64,000 bases of DNA from contig OY282558.1 of assembly GCA_958295665.1 (NCBI GenBank), positions 348,917,034 to 348,981,033 on the forward strand. The letters are read 5' to 3'. The position numbers were made by a program, and so were the translations under genes. This DNA is from Tipula vernalis (taxonomy: Eukaryota > Arthropoda > Insecta > Diptera > Tipulidae). A model generated the notes under the pieces. It was given only the letters and a program-made list of their open reading frames with translations. It ran no database searches and had not been told where the DNA came from. Shown in pieces: positions 10,966 to 22,790 of this stretch. Numbering within the stretch: the stretch's first letter is position 1; every line of letters starts with the position of its first letter.

Positions 10966-11587
10966 TAAATACACAGTGACAAAAATTATACCGTTAGTTT
11001 TTTTATTAAATTTTTCACAGTAGCTACGTACAAATATATAAATTACGTGAATTATATTAATAATTATATGACAAGTACGGGCCTTTTATTTTACATCCCA
11101 TTCCAGGGGATATATCCAATTAATAGAATATTTTAAATAATCAAATTTTTGGTGAAACCAAATCCGGTTTTTGGATAAAACAAAATATTCACCGATGACA
11201 GAAAATAACTAGTATAAAGAAGGTTGCATAAAGCATTATTGACGATTGGAAATATAGAAAAAGCACTACCTATCGGAATAAAATAAAGCTGTAACGACGA
11301 TCAAAAATTAGCATCAGCGCTCGCAGCCCGACTAAAATATGGTAAAATGGAAATTTTTTCTACTAGTATTCTCAACAATAGGTGGCATGACCAAATTTAG
11401 TTAAATAATTATTGAATAAATATTAAAATTAATTTAAATTAAATAATTATTTCATCAATTGAATTTAGCGTGAAAAATTTACCGAATTACCGGTAAATTG
11501 TAATAATATTTACCGATGTTTCGATAGGAAATTTTGGTTTGTAAAATCGGTTAACCGGTTAATCATTTACCGGTTTTGCATGCCCTA

Positions 11588-12150
11588 GTTCTCAGTATTC
11601 AACAAAATTTTGACTTCGGCCGTCAAACTAGCCGGAATATATTATTCCACCGACTTCCCTGAAATTGTTGGTAAACTTAAATATTTATTATTAATTTTAC
11701 GTTTACTTAATTGTAAAAGGTTTCTTTTCGAAATTGTTAAATAAATATTTCTCCGGGATGTAGTATTAGCAGCGATTTTTTTTTATTACTTGATGATGAG
11801 CTTCAAATCTCATCGACCACAAATTGATGAGAGGACCAAATTTGCGCATTATGCCTGGATAGTGTGTAATAAAATGGTGTTTTGGTATTAAGTTATAACC
11901 AAAATGCTTAATATACAAATTGTGATGCTCTTGTATTAAATTTTCTAAGACATAAATAACAGTATCATTTATTTGAGTACATACAACAATTTTTCATAGT
12001 TTACGCAATAAAATATACAAATCCCATAATTCATCAGACTCAGGAACCACATCACCAATGATCAAGCCTAAGTTATTGAGCAAACATAATACTTCTGATG
12101 CACTACCCTTATTTCTTCGTAAGGGTCGTATAACGGCATTATTACCAGCA
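11588..12150 (-). pseudogene. Interrupted minus-strand gene (piece 1 of 3)
   Basis: About 120 codons on the minus strand from 12150 are open apart from one TGA. They include NKGSASEVLCLLNNLGLIIG, GDVVPESDELWDLYILLRKL, and HFGYNLIPKHHFITHYPG followed by FGPLINLWSMRFEAHHQ. After a frameshift in an A-run come IAANTTSRRNIYLTISKRN and a 48-bp GT-AG intron near 11660-11710. A second exon follows, with KSVE, a stop, and IPASLTAEVKILLNTEN, that runs into the hAT duplication. The conserved-looking HHF/HYP and W-MR-EAHH words recall a repeated, unnamed family in animal genomes, probably transposon-borne. The 5' part is missing beyond the (TAA)n tract. Confidence 0.55.
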
Positions 12151-12182
12151 TAATAATAATAATAATAACAATAATAATAATA
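12149..12182 (+). repeat. (TAA)n microsatellite, 5' junction of the R4/Dong-like LINE
   Basis: About eleven TAA/CAA triplets, followed at once by the 5' region of the LINE. A matching TAA tract stands at its 3' end (16166-16184), so the element sits inside one TAA array. Confidence 0.85.
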
Positions 12183-15100
12183 GGAAAAAAATTCAAAATT
12201 GCTCTAAATTATTTAAATTCGTGATTAACAAAATTAATATTGTGGTTGTGAAAATTGTTGCTTTGGAACATTTATTGGTATGTACATTTTAGTTTAACCC
12301 AAATTAGTGATAACCCAGAGCCCGGGGGTATAACCGGGCCCCTTGCCCAACTAACTGGAATAAATAGTTAGTAGTCTTTGGTAGACAGACTTTAAATAAT
12401 ACCGAACCCAAGAATGGAGAAAAATTTACGTAACCGTACTATAAGGACGCTACCTGAGGAACGTCAGTGCACTTCTGGAGCCATCGCTGGAAGTGACAGC
12501 ATATGAGCCGATGGTGATCGACGGTCGAATATGCGGGCCGCGGTCGGGATGACCCGAAACAGTACAGCCATAATTCCCCAACCTGTTAATGATGTTTCGC
12601 TGGACACTATTTTACCAGCGACCACATTGGCAAATTTACCACGTGTTCGCATGAAATGGACGCCACAAATAAATAAATTTATCATGCGAACATATTACAC
12701 TATCACACATTTAGAAACTGACACAACATCTTACAGACATACGTTACACCAAATTTTTACACACAAATACCCAAACATAACTGTCACTATTCAGAATCTT
12801 GCGGATCGACGCAGAGCAATTGTTAGGAATGGCCTTCTATCCGAGTTTGTTCTTCAGCAGATTAGGGATGAGGTTGCTGAAGAAATAAATAGTGGACAAA
12901 GTGATATTGCTTCTGAGGTGTCAGTACAACATGCACCAAATACAAATTTACACACACAATTAGATGACGTTGCTCCTACCATAATTCGGAATAGAACAAC
13001 ACAATCAGATACATTAACACAACAGCTGACACACATTTTTCAAAACACGCTTACACAATACACTGGATTAAATCCAACATTAAAACCACAAACACCAAAA
13101 TTACATACGTCAAGGAAACTTGCACAAACAGTTCACATAATTAACACTAATATTTTACCTGCTTGTGTTGGTGCAGATGCAACATTTGGTGAGATTCACA
13201 ATTTTGTATACTGTGCTGCTGTGACTGCAGTTAAATTTATGGGTGGTACAGTTAACAACCCCAATTATCCTAACGTGTCACCTTTGATGCCAAGTTGGGA
13301 GCGCAGATTGCAGGGTAAGATTGAGAGAATTCGTCAGGATCTGGATCGTCTCCAACAATATAAGTTAGGAAATCGATCAAGGAGACTGGTAAGGCTCGTC
13401 ACAAATATTACACAGAAAGCGCAAATACATTCAACACACGAACCTTTAAATAACACAATCATTCAGTATATAGATACACTAACACAAAAACTTTCGGCTT
13501 TGTCCGGTCGTATTGCACGGTACAGGCGAAGTCGAGACAGAAAAATACAGAACAATATATTCTCACAAAATGAGGGAACGTTCTATAGAAAACTTGCAAA
13601 GCACGACACAGAGAACACTGATGCACAGCCGCCTTCATCTGCAGATTTACACAGGTTTTGGTCTGGAGTCTGGGAAACAGGTGTCTCACATAATAGTGAG
13701 GCATCTTGGATCACAGATAAGGCGACCAGAACACACAATATTCCACAGATGATTTTCCCATGTATCACACAAAACACACTTACAGACATCATAAATCATA
13801 CACATAATTGGAAAGCCCCCGGTACAGATAAAATTCAAAATTATTGGTACAAGAAATTCGCAAGTGTGCATCCGTATTTAACTCAACATATAAACAAATT
13901 TATTACAAATCCGCAGGAGATGCCCGATTTTTTAACAGACAGGATTACGTATATGTTACCGAAACAAAATAATGTCACGGATACATCCAAATACAGGCCG
14001 ATCACATGTTTACAGACAATATACAAGATAATTACAACATGCATTTCGCACCGCTTACAAAAACATGTAACAGATCATAATATATTAGCGGAGCAACAAA
14101 AAGGATGTTGGCCAGAGTCACAAGGGTGTAAAGAGCAATTAATCATTGACTCAGTGGTACTTAAACAGGCGCATACTAAGAAGCGCAATCTGTTTACAAC
14201 GTTTATAGATTACCAAAAAGCCTTTGACTCTGTTCCTCACTCATGGTTGGTGAAGGTTTTGCAGTTGTACAAAATTAATCCTGATATCATTCTTTTTCTG
14301 TAGCATGCCATGAGCCATTGGAGAACGACCCTACGACTGTCTTGTAATAATTGCAAAATTACAACAAAACAAATACAAATTAAAAGAGGTATATTTCAGG
14401 GGGACTCTTTGAGCCCTCTCTGGTTTTGCCTCTCTCTAAATCCACTCTCAAACATTCTAAACAATAGCAATTACGGATAAAAAATTAAACACAACACACA
14501 ACTTTTACATACAATATCACACTTGATGTATATGGATGATATTAAACTGTACACATCAACAAAAACACATATCCAGTCACTAACACAAATAACACATACA
14601 TTTTCCAATGACATCAAAATGCAGTTTGGTTTGGACAAGTGCAGGACACAGCTAATTAGCGGAGGGCGACAGGAGTTTGGGGGTATCGAACTTGAGGATG
14701 GTTCGATAATTCAATCAATGCAAGAGGGGGATACTTACAAATATCTTGGCTTCCTTCAATCTCGCTATATAAATCATACAAGTACCAAAACACAAATAAT
14801 ACAAAAATACAAAAACAGAAATACAAACATTACACATATACTCAAAACATACTTAAACTCAAAGAATTCATTTAGAGCAATAAATGTATACGCAATCCCA
14901 ATTCTGACATATACATTTGGTATTATACACTGGACAGAAACTGATCTTCAAACGTTAGAAAGATTAACACGTACCACACTCACAAAATACAGAAAACATC
15001 ACCCACAATCTGCGATAGAAAGGCTGACCCTACCTAGGAAAATAGGTGGAAGAGGTATAATAGACATTTCCAATCTGCATCACAAAATCATACACAAGCT

Positions 15101-16165
15101 CCGAGAATATTTTTACTCTAAACAAAACACATCACCACGACATAACGCAATAGTTAAAGCAGACACAAAATACACACCATTAAACTTATGCCATTCTGAT
15201 AATTCAAATGAACCCCGTAATATTACTGATCGGGATAAAATGTTACCATGGTCTCAGAATTCGTTCCACATGACCTAAGCCAAATTCATGTCGACAATGA
15301 AGCGGCGAACAAATGGCTAAGTATTGGAGATATCTTTCCGGAGACTGAAGGATTCATGCTGGCTATCCAGGATCAGATAACCAACACGCGGAATTATCAG
15401 AAACATACACGATACAAATACTCAATTAGACCGCTGTAGGCGTTGTGGCAGTGCATCAGAAACCATACAACACATCACTAGCGCTTGCCAGTCTCTTGCG
15501 CAGGTGAAGTATTTGCACCGACACAATCAGGTATCAAACATAATGCACCAAAAATTAGCAATTAAGTACAACCTCACAAACACAAACAGACCACCGTTAC
15601 CTTATTACATATATACATATACCTGAAACAGTTTTGGAAAATAATTATTATAAATTATATTATGATAGGAGCATCATCATTGATCACACAATACCACACA
15701 ATAGACCGGATATTACACTAATATATAAAAGAAACAAAACCACATACATAGTAAATATCATAATACCAAACACACATAATTTACAACACAGTTACACAGA
15801 AAAAATCACAAAATACGCAACATTGGCGAATGAGGTGCGGCAGATATGGAGAATGGACAGTGTCATTACGGTGCCCATTGTACTTTCCTCCACGGGAGTC
15901 ATACCCTATTCGCTGCACAATACCATTAATACACTTCAACTACCTAAAAACACGTACATGACACTTCAGAAAGCGGTCATTTTGAGCACGTGTAGTTTAG
16001 TCCGCAAGTTTCTGAATACACAACCAATCACACACACACAATATCAAACCGCACAAACAATTAATACAACAAATCCACCCAACAGCGCCTAACTATGCTC
16101 TTGTTTCTCTAAAGCAGTTCATAGTGGGTAAAAATCCCAGCACAAGCTGAGAGTGAACCCTTTAA
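12183..16165 (+). mobile_element. R4/Dong-like site-specific LINE inserted in a TAA repeat
   Basis: Plus-strand non-LTR retrotransposon of about 4 kb with a single long ORF: a Myb-like N-terminus, RT, a C-terminal CCHC knuckle and a restriction-enzyme-like endonuclease. It lacks the APE endonuclease of Jockey/CR1 LINEs. It is bounded by TAA repeats on both sides. The Dong element of Bombyx mori, in the R4 clade, is known to insert into TAA repeats, and this copy has the same architecture and target. About 350 bp of untranslated leader precede the ORF and about 75 bp follow it. Confidence 0.85.
12531..16092 (+). pseudogene. R4/Dong-like reverse transcriptase / REL-endonuclease ORF, broken
   Basis: The N-terminal part has a Myb-like segment (MKWTPQINKFIMRTYYTITH ... 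NLADRRRAI). RT begins near 13800, with HNWKAPGTDKIQNYWYKKF, SKYRPITCLQTIYKI and FIDYQKAFDSVPHSW, then GIFQGDSLSPLW. Its active-site box is MYMDDIKLY (14526 on). Downstream are a CCHC knuckle, CRRCGSASETIQHITSAC (about 15438-15490), and a REL-endonuclease with HNRPDITLIY. Breaks: TAG at 14301-14303, TAA at 14478-14480, a shift near 15250 compensated near 15415, and another near 15610. The ATG at 12531 is the first in the long frame; a short separate ORF starts at 12414. The protein would nick TAA target DNA and reverse-transcribe its own RNA. Confidence 0.82.
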
Positions 16166-16184
16166 TGGGAGAATAGCAATAATA
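16166..16184 (+). repeat. (TAA)n at the 3' end of the R4/Dong-like LINE
   Basis: Four to five TAA units directly after the LINE 3' untranslated region. They complete the flanking target array. Confidence 0.8.
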
Positions 16185-16288
16185 ATAATAATCGTTATAA
16201 CTACCTACGTAATAACCACTTTAGCACCAGTATTACTCCGTCGAATATCCGACAAGAATTCAATTGTGACAACCGCAACAGTATTATC

Positions 16289-16681
16289 ATGGATAACTTA
16301 AACCCTAAACTGATGGCATTTACGTCGATTTATTACCACAATGCATCCAGCATTCGGGGCAAAGCTAAAGCCTTTCGGCTTGAGGTTCTTGACAATGATT
16401 ACGACATTATAACTATTGGTGAGACCTGGCTTACAGCCAGTTTTAATTCCGAGGAATATTTTCCATCCAACTATGTCGTCCATAGGAAAGACCGTTATAT
16501 CTTCCTTACCAGCATGAAAGGTGGAGGAGTGTTGATTGCTGTGAAGTGTTCGATTTTGAACGAGATGATCGCTTTTCATTCTCAACTAGATATTATGGCA
16601 GTCCGTGTAAAGGTCGCCCATTCCTCCGTGATCGAGGTCGCTGTATATATTCCTAGTGGATCATATTTATCCTTATATTGA
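16289..16681 (+). pseudogene. 5' fragment of a Jockey-type LINE ORF2 (APE endonuclease)
   Basis: This fragment encodes the N-terminal half of an AP-like endonuclease. YYHNASSIRGKAKAF is the usual opening, DIITIGETWL carries the catalytic glutamate, and YFPSNYVVHRKDR, GGGVLIAVK and IEVAVYIPSG follow. The frame stops at 16681, before the catalytic GDFN/SDH part, and no RT follows. A LINE fragment that keeps its 5' rather than its 3' part must have lost the rest after insertion. It starts soon after the TAA tract. Confidence 0.75.
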
Positions 16682-16716
16682 TGTTTTAAAATTATCATAT
16701 TTATCCTTATATTGAA
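16659..16716 (+). repeat. Short direct duplication at the broken LINE end
   Basis: ATCATATTTATCCTTATATT occurs at 16660-16679 and again at 16695-16714, 35 bp apart, exactly where LINE coding ends. It looks like the scar of a slipped or repaired break. Confidence 0.7.
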
Positions 16717-16921
16717 AATAGAAAAAAAAACAATAATTAAATAAAAAAATAAAATAATCGTTACAATACAAGAAACAACTATTAGCACAAAAATTGGGGA
16801 AGCACTAAATACTACTGCAATAAATAAAACACAGGTAGTCCATGTTATTTTCTTTGTTATTTTGCCATGACAAACAATTAAAAACGATTACCAAATATGC
16901 ACAAAATAATTAATTGTATTT

Positions 16922-17167
16922 ATGTATGTAACAATTAAGGAAAAATTAATTTACATTAAAAATTTAAGCGACACGTACAACATTGTGATCAATTTTTTTA
17001 CTTACAAAAAAGAACTGCCGCAGTTCTCACAATTATTTTATAAACTATACTTACCAACATCATCAATTGCACAACTTAATATATTATTTTCTGCTACGCT
17101 TAGATCGTATGACGTCGACATCACGTTTAAAACAACAAACTTGTTAACTAATAATTTTTTTCTGTAA
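16922..17167 (+). pseudogene. Probable hAT transposase C-terminal fragment
   Basis: An 81-codon frame with KKELPQFSQLFYKLYLPTSS followed by AQLNILFSA. This resembles the hAT dimerisation domain (P-LS--A--YL--P-SSA--E--FS-A), although the usual serine/glutamate pair is altered. No other transposase parts or termini are visible, so this is a short orphan fragment. Confidence 0.4.
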
Positions 17168-19358
17168 CAGCATCTATTTCGCTTACTTACCAACTAAAAA
17201 GAGACGGATTGAAACATATCACAATAAAAGGAGTAAAAATATACATATTTTCGATATTTTTATATCTATGATAGTTATATTCAATGGATGTGTAGGTTTA
17301 TTCATACCTCATGTAACAAAAGTTACTACTGTAGAAGATTTTCAATATTACGTTTACTGATGTACATTATTGATTGTTCGTTTTATTATTTAACTTTAAA
17401 TAATGTATACATTTAACTCAATATACAGTTTACCAGATCTGGAACAGTATCGAAATAATCTAAATTGATTACTTTTGTTATAGTTAAAGGTTTTTGTATA
17501 TCCCATTTAAATAAAAATCAGCTGATATGTTTTTTTAATTAGTTTCGTTATGTCAGATAAAAATATAAACGATTTCAATAATATTTTTCAGGTGTTCAGA
17601 TAAATTTAATATTAAAACAGCTAAATTTAAGATAAAACGCCTTATATTTATGTTGACCATTATTATTTTTTTCAGTGTACCAAAACTGGTAGGGGTACTT
17701 GGCTTGTTAACTGGAGATTGACTTTAGATAAGTTATTGCTGTTAAAGAAGTTAAACTTTATTTGGAAATTGTAGCATTCATTATATGACAAAAAACAATC
17801 AATTATTTTTAACTAAGTACGCTAGAACTAATTAGGGCTTCTCTAATCCTATATGCCCTCTATGTCTAGACTTCAGTAAAGTCATAATGAGAAGTTTCTA
17901 ACATTGGATCTGTTTTTTATTATTAAATTTAAATTTATTATAGTATAGGTATTATAATTCAATAATTGTTTTATATAGTGGTGGCCTAGAGATGGAATCC
18001 ATGATTTTAGAATCCCATTTCCATCGCGCATACCAAATTTCACTAAAATCGATTAAGGAAAAGCCACGTTCCATCCTAGTTGGTCATATTCCAGAACTTT
18101 ATCCAAAAATCATTTTAGAATCCCATTTCCTAAACTCGTCGTCGTCGAAAAAATGGAAAATTTTTGTCTTGCACTATTTCTTATGATTGCGCAATAACTG
18201 TATCTCACAAAATTTTTCTGCCAAAAAAACTTGAAACTAGAGACTTGAAGCTTAAAATGCTTTTTTTCCATCGCTGTAGACCATTTTTCTCAAAGTTATA
18301 GCTCTCCAAAAAACACTAAAACAATTGAAAAAAATCTTTGTTCCTTTAATTTTTTTGAGTAGTGTTACGGCTACTCATTGCATTCATCTTATTTTTCTTT
18401 GCTCCGGGTAAACAGTTGAGTTTTTTTTTCTGACATATGCACAGCTCTAAATATTCTGATTTGAGTATTTTGGTCTGTTTGGTTGGTGTGTTGTTGTAAT
18501 GCAATATTATGATTTCGTTTAGGTCAATGAACTTGAATTTACATTTCCTATTTGATTTCATGGTAACGTATCTACACATTCCTTATAGTATTGGTGGTGT
18601 AGCTACAATTTGGTAGTAAATATGCAGATTTGTTTTGTTGGTATTTTAAGGAACGTTATTTTGGTTATTTATCACGGCATTGGTATATACATAAGTAAGT
18701 AATTAGTGTAAGTGATTGGTACATGTATAATGCCACTACATTCCGAACCTTCTATTATATGGAATGTTCGAGTCTTTTTTTGTTGGTTGTAAAATTTAAC
18801 CATAATTGGTACAATAAAATGAGTATTTCTTGAGAGACCACCGGGGCTAGTTAAATTTCTATTAATAAACGTTTAGTTATATTTTTGTGTATAAAATACA
18901 TAAAATCAAAGTGAATTTTTGGTTTCAAAGTGAATTAGTGTTTCCGTTCATATTTTGTGTATCGCGGAATATAAAAAAAAAAAAAAAATTCAGAGGAAAT
19001 AGCCTCTCCGTAGGCGGATGGTTACGTTCAAGTAAGCTCGCGACTAGGGGCAGTATTATTCCAAAAAAAAAAAATCGTAACAAGGCATCTGTAGTAGGAA
19101 TTAAAAATTAATGTTTATCTTTTCCTTGTGAATAAAAGATAAATATGGAATATGGAATAATCAGTTTCTTTAATTGTGGGTGATGACAACTCCCCCGGAT
19201 CATATGTGAATTCGTTAGTTTTGTTTGCTTTTCTTTTGCAACACGACTTTTTTTGTGGTGCTTTATTCCAAATGTGGCGGCAAAACCCCACCTAAATCCG
19301 GCTGAAGTCTATCCGTTTTATAACGTGTTGGTCGCACATAGAGGCATGTAACAGTAGT
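17168..19358. other. AT-rich stretch without identifiable genes
   Basis: I see no coding similarity. Two small items stand out. The word ATTTTAGAATCCCATTTCC is repeated at about 18003 and 18112. A more GC-rich island lies between two A-runs at 18970-19070. Frames of 60-77 codons occur but show no family motifs and are probably chance. Confidence 0.4.
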
Positions 19359-19360
19359 AT

Positions 19361-19491
19361 ACGATTGGCGAGTCGATCGATTAATCGACATGACTCTGTA
19401 TTGCGTTTTCGTTTTTTCATTTGATATTAACAATATGAAAAACGAAAAGGCAACACAGAGTCGTGTCGATTTTCGATCAACTCACCAATCA
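19361..19491. repeat. Long hairpin (inverted repeat with 14-nt loop)
   Basis: The arm 19361-19420 pairs with 19435-19491, with roughly 50 of 58 positions complementary. The loop is TTGATATTAACAAT. Flanks are TA-rich (GTAT / ATAA). It is either a tiny foldback MITE or a hairpin-RNA-forming locus. No coding content. Confidence 0.75.
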
Positions 19492-20229
19492 TAATAGGGG
19501 TTATTTAAATGGAGATTGGCTATCTTTTGTGAACGACGAGGTCTCCAAATTTAAGAAACTCATTCACATTTTTGAAGGACCGTCTCTGCTCAAAATAATG
19601 GAAAATTTTTGTAAAATGTAAATGGTTGGGTAAGTGACGTATAATGGCCGCTTTCTGGGAAAAGTATTGTTCGAGGGACAGAATAGACCTAATTTTTGGT
19701 TTTTATTTTTGCTTTGAAATCGTAGAAGAGAATGTTGATGTTCATACATACATGTAATACTAAGAAAGTGGAAGTAGCAATTTTTTTTATTTCTCTAAAG
19801 ATAGAACGCCTATATAAACGTGTTTGAAAACAACAAATTGAATGCATACATACAAATGCTGTTAACAAAATTTATTCGAAAAATTTTAACGAATGTGGAT
19901 GTGTCTTCATTTTCATATAACATGAACGTGGTATGAAAAAATACTAAAGATTATAAAGAAAAATTAATTTGATATCCCCCTTTTGCAGTTTTATCTGAGA
20001 CAAAATACGAATATTAGCTGGTGCAAAATTTCATGTTCAACATTCAAGTTAGGCAGACGTCCATAGTAAAAATACTTGAATACCTAAAAAAAAATATTTT
20101 CTTGGTTCTTGCGAATTTGGCCAAGTTATGTATTTGTCCGAGTTAAAGAGGTATCCAACTTTACAAATTTGACTGTACAAATTTTAAATAATTTATTATT
20201 TAATTATTTACCGTTTTATCAATAATATT

Positions 20230-21040
20230 AATGGCTTAGTTAATTCATGCAGTAGATCTTTAATACCGACTAGTGTAGTTAGTTTCGTCCAATCTGAGTT
20301 TAGAAAATATCGCACTTCTGCTGCATTTAATATATATAATGATATTAAAGGCCTTTGATTCTATTAATCACATAATTTTTCTTATTAAACTCTTACCTCA
20401 GTTTAGATTTTAGATTTCCGCTGCCAAATTGATTTTCAACTATTTTTCTAATCGTTCTCAGGCAGCCTTTTTCTACAATTCTTGGTCCGATTTCCTTCTA
20501 GTAATTTCCGGAGTTCCTCACGATTCAGTGCTGCGTCCTCTATTACTTTTCTATGTACAGTAATGACTTGGGCAATTCACCATTGTTCATTTCACATTTT
20601 CGCTGATGATGTCCAAATTTATAGAAATAGCCGTTTAGATCAGGATTGTGTCGTTAGTTGGTCGGGCTCTAATACTCTCATTTTAAATGCGAATAAATCT
20701 CAGTCGATTATAATTTATTTAAAAAATCGTTAGATGACTCTTCCTTTCCCGGTATCTTTCTGCAGGGTTCGCTAATTAAATATTCAAATTCTGTTAGGAA
20801 TTTAGGCTTAATTATTAATAAAACTCTTACTTGGGGTGACGCTTTAGTTAATATTAGTAAGAGTTACGCTTAGTTGTTTGTATAAAGTAGTATAGGATTT
20901 TCTGTTAGTCTGTTTAGAAAAAAATGTTTTTGCCTTCTTCTTCCTCATTTTATTTACGGTGATAAAGTGTTATTCGGTATGCTTCAGGAAAATATTGGTG
21001 AGTATAGGTGTACTGTTAATGGACTTAACTTCTTCACGGC
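20230..21040 (+). pseudogene. LINE reverse transcriptase remnant (Jockey/CR1-like)
   Basis: Scattered RT words lie in order on the plus strand: KAFDSINH (near 20350), IFNYFSNRSQAAFF and VISGVPHDSVLRPLL (20430-20550), the active-site box HIFADDVQIYRN (20593 on), LILNANKSQSIII, then SVRNLGLIINKTLTW near 20790. Several stops and shifts separate them. The glutamine of the usual PQGS motif is changed. It is old and inactive. No endonuclease part is linked to it. Confidence 0.72.
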
Positions 21041-21439
21041 CAAGCAGAAGAAGAAATAAACAGGGGCATACGGCTCAAACTTCCATTGTTGCGCACAGCT
21101 ATTGTAGGAATTTCTTCAACTAACACTAAACAAACTCATTCAAACTTAAGCAGATATTTCAAATGCCGACATTGCGTATTAAATCATTTTAATACACTTT
21201 TTTATTCACAATTTAACACATCAATACAATTTTTGAGAATATTTTATTCGCTTTGGTAAAAGCCCCACCCGTGACAAGCTCAGAGTGAATTGATTTATAA
21301 TACATTAGCGCTGTAGCAAACTCTTCCGCTTCGAGATTTTTAGTCGATCTTCTCATCTTGCATATAGTTAGAAACAGCATTAACCGAATTCCGAAAATCA
21401 GTGTACAGGAAAATCAAATTCTATACGAAAATGGCCATA

Positions 21440-22345
21440 ACGGGTGTGGAAACGTAAAATTTAGTAGAAAGAAGGGTACCAATATTCTACGGTCGACACG
21501 ACGCTGACAGTAGTGAGGTGCATTACTTCACAAGATCCTGACCAACCAGAAACTCTTTTGGAGGAAATCAAGTTACGCCTCCGTAGTAAGGCATACAAAA
21601 TATGGAGAGACTCGAAAGTCCAAAGCTTAAATAAAGATTATAAAATCATCACGAAAAACTTCCTATACCATCGCACTCAACCGAATCCCTAAGTAACAGA
21701 TTGTACTCAGCCAGTCAGGGCACATCGGAAGATTGTTCTGAGTTTGGAACAAGAGTACAAGGTTACGCCTTAGACTACGAAAACTATTTCTGAAGACACT
21801 AGAATGCGATGGCTTCATCAAAGGATTAAGCAACGTAAAACAACTAGGGTATAAACAAAGCTTTAACAAGTATGCAGTGCATTACCAAAACAACAGAATG
21901 TCACATTGTGCGATACTCAAATGCCAGTTTTTTTGAAAGAATTGGACATGAAGCAAGGGAATGTCCAGAGAACATTTGTATCCAAAAGCAAAAGAAGCAA
22001 TACTCGCCCACGAAGTTCGGCAGGTACTGCAAGAAGCGTGGACATCTTATAACAGACTGCGGAAGGAAGAAAGCAAACGATGCTAGGTACCAGCAAACCT
22101 TTACGCACTGACAGAACTCCCACACAACAACTTGGCAAACAACCAACGGAATTTCAGGACTGAAAACGGAATTTCGAACACCTCACCAAGACAAACGAAT
22201 CTTCAGTTCAATAGAGGGCAACTGCGAAACTTTTCAAGAATGAAGCAAGGTGGAGCTGCCAAACCTGCAAATGAACTATACATCGAGGATGCGAGTATAA
22301 AGCAAGATAATACTGAGGGAAACGACTTGGGACTCGCCGAGTAAT
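21440..22345 (+). pseudogene. Retrotransposon gag remnant with zinc knuckles
   Basis: Capsid-like text near 21500-21640 (EVHYFTRSCDQPETLLEEIK, then LRLRSKAYKIWRDSK) is followed, after stops, by a zinc-knuckle region at 21900-22050. The first knuckle (FFERIGHEARECPEN) has lost its leading cysteine pair. The second reads YCKKRGHLITDC. The basic tail and length suggest an LTR-retrotransposon Gag, whose role is to package element RNA. No protease or RT follows; instead a minisatellite begins at 22423. The clade is not certain. Confidence 0.6.
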
Positions 22346-22422
22346 AACACCATATAACACTCGAACGAGTTCGAGAAATCAATTAGTCAACCAAACAAGC
22401 TCCGCCCACAAACAATAAGAAC

Positions 22423-22790
22423 ATTAAAATAAATCCCCTAAGTACCGCCTCAGAAATCAAAATAAATCCTCTGAGTTCCGCCTCAGACATTAAAACAAAT
22501 GCACTAAGTTCCGCCTCAGACATCAAAACAAAACCTCTGAGTTCCGCCTTAGAAATAAGGACAAATTCTCTGAGTTCCGCTTCAGACAATAAAATAAATC
22601 CTCTGAGTTCTGACTCAAGACATCAAAATAAAACCACTCAATCACCGCCTCAAACATCAAAACAAATCCTCTGAGCTCCAATTCAGGCAATAAAATAAAT
22701 CCTCTGAGTTTCGCCTCAGACATGAAAACAAATCCTCTGAATTCCGCCTCAGACATTAAAATAAATCCTCCGAGTTCTGCCTCGATCATT
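22423..22790. repeat. Minisatellite, about 11 copies of a 33-bp unit
   Basis: The unit is near AAAATAAATCCTCTGAG plus TTCCGCCTCAGACATT, repeated head to tail with about 80-95% identity. Each unit holds a small inverted repeat, TCTGAG-(6 nt)-CTCAGA. Because 33 is divisible by 3, the minus strand reads as an 11-residue peptide repeat (SEAELRGFVLM and variants) in broken frames. Diverged units appear to continue to about 22960. Confidence 0.88.

Larger units (their letters stand above)
8408..11587. mobile_element. hAT (Ac/ZBED-type) DNA transposon
   Basis: The ends are TAGGGCATG and its complement CATGCCCTA, with a diverged inner match. Flanks are GTTCTCGG (8400-8407) and GTTCTCAG (11588-11595), an 8-bp target duplication with one mismatch, as expected for hAT. 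Both subterminal regions are packed with ACCGGTAA-type palindromic words (about 8430-8500 and 11475-11575), typical of hAT transposase-binding arrays. Inside is a decayed minus-strand ZBED-like transposase. The mismatch in the duplication and the many stops indicate an older insertion. Confidence 0.9.

Noticed and set aside
12464..13871. Minus-strand ORFs opposite the R4/Dong-like ORF
   Set aside because: Cysteine-rich shadows of the coding strand, with no family similarity.
22383..22789. Minus-strand protein of 11-residue repeats
   Set aside because: The frames are short, overlap each other and break with each indel. The peptide repeat follows from a 33-bp period.
22423..22790. CRISPR-like array of regularly repeated units
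   Set aside because: The whole 33-bp unit repeats with no unique spacers, and the context is an insect genome with a gag remnant beside it. It is a minisatellite.
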